Shown in pieces: positions 63,231 to 64,000 of a stretch of 64,000 bases of DNA (its first letter is position 1; each line of letters begins with the position of its first letter). The notes beneath the pieces are model-generated. The model had not been told where the DNA came from. It was given only the letters and a program-made list of their open reading frames with translations, and did not search any database. Source of the DNA: Sanderia malayensis (lineage: Eukaryota > Cnidaria > Scyphozoa > Semaeostomeae > Pelagiidae); NCBI GenBank assembly GCA_013076295.1, contig RQOL01000867.1, positions 29,558-93,557 of the forward strand, read 5' to 3'. Made by a program: the position numbers and the translations under genes.

Positions 63231-64000
63231 TCAAACCTGAATTCCCCAAGGTGTGAATGTACCTGGTTGCAATAAAGGAACACGTTGAGTGAATTCATCT
63301 TCACATGCCATTCGTATTCTTTCACAAGTTGCAGGTGCATCAAGTTGAAAAAGTGAGGATAATCCACGTTCATTTCTTGCTGCAATAATTGCATCTTTAG
63401 CAGCAAAAAACACTGACGAAGCAAGAAAAAGTGGGGGCTCTCCAATTGCTTTTGATGAATAAACAGCATGAGGATTCAATGAGCCTGTAATAAAAATCAT
63501 CAGCCACTTTATAAATGATTATGATAATATAAACATGTATTATAGGGAACAGTTGAATTAAGATAAAAACAAACCTTTGAGAAGAGAAACATTGAACTCA
63601 GTTGGAACATCATTGAAACTTGGAATTTTGTAGGCACCAGGACCACGAGTAAGAAGAACACCAGATGGTGAATGGACTAGTTGCTCCATCATAAATAATC
63701 CATAACCCTGTGTAAATGCACCTTCAATTTGGCCAATGTCAATAGCTGGGTTTAATGACTGTCCAACATCCATAACTATATCCGTTTTTAGGACCTGATG
63801 ATCCCCAGTGAGACAATCTATCTCAACAACTGAGCAGGCAGCTCCAGTAGTATGATAAGCAAATAATCTTCCTGAATTTGTATTCCAATCGTAATTAAGG
63901 TTGGGAGTTGCATAGAATCCTGTTGCAGACAAACTGACACGAGCAAAGTAGGCTGAGTGAACTGCTTCTTCCCACGAGACATTTTCTTTTCTAAATGGCT
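63231..64000 (-). CDS. XDH: Xanthine dehydrogenase, copy 3 (3' end)
   Basis: Last two exons on the minus strand: 64000-63575 (runs off the window, open throughout) and 63484-63231. Same splice positions and phase as copies 1 and 2. Motifs: [50 protein letters not shown], and [12 protein letters not shown] with the active-site Glu, followed by FTPWGIQV and the stop. Nearly identical to copy 2; KAIGEP replaces KGIGEP. The N-terminal three quarters lie outside, so function cannot be judged, but the visible part is intact. Head-to-tail with copy 2 and opposite to copy 1. Confidence 0.93.

Noticed and set aside
64..64000. Bacterial operon or prophage interpretation
   Set aside because: Spliced genes, animal families and eukaryotic retroelements rule it out.

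Overview
The window is animal nuclear DNA: AT-rich, with multi-exon genes, GT-AG introns mostly of 80-1000 bp, and a dense load of transposable elements. The gene set (xanthine dehydrogenase, TACC, SMYD5-type SET/MYND protein, cell-surface NTPDase) is metazoan. The style of the repeats (BEL/Pao, LINE, FLYWCH/MULE elements, many short TIR elements) makes me think of a cnidarian or another early-branching invertebrate. That species-level guess is an inference only.

Layout. 1-2767 (+): last five coding exons of a xanthine dehydrogenase (XDH), copy 1. 3060-4944: broken reverse-transcriptase element. 7921-14152 (+): TACC-family centrosome/spindle coiled-coil gene. 18184-14893 (-): zinc-finger gene with two C2HC fingers, interrupted by a hairpin MITE that sits beside a partial exon duplicate. 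18780-20600 (+): 5'-truncated LINE. 20711-23462 (+): SMYD5-like gene whose last exons carry frame breaks. 23791-35568 (+): ten-exon ecto-NTPDase, with a young, full-length BEL/Pao retrotransposon (27694-33752, identical-looking LTRs, 5-bp target duplication) inside one intron. 36-44 kb: gene-poor, with SINE-like sequences, MITEs, FLYWCH/MULE transposase remnants on both strands and a small orphan gene with a duplicated exon. 57590-46166 (-): complete seven-exon XDH, copy 2 (predicted 1337 aa). Its 6.2-kb first intron holds a 3.4-kb near-perfect foldback (arms about 1.55 kb). 58-63 kb: MITEs and minisatellites. 64000-63231 (-): 3' end of a third XDH copy that runs off the window.

The three XDH copies share exon sizes, splice phases and 3' flanks, so this is a recent local gene amplification in mixed orientation. 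The copies differ mainly by intronic transposon insertions and a few changes in cofactor/active-site motifs. The XDH genes belong to purine oxidation and the NTPDase to extracellular nucleotide hydrolysis. I see no evidence that they are co-regulated; the neighbourhood looks like ordinary animal gene order shaped by mobile DNA.
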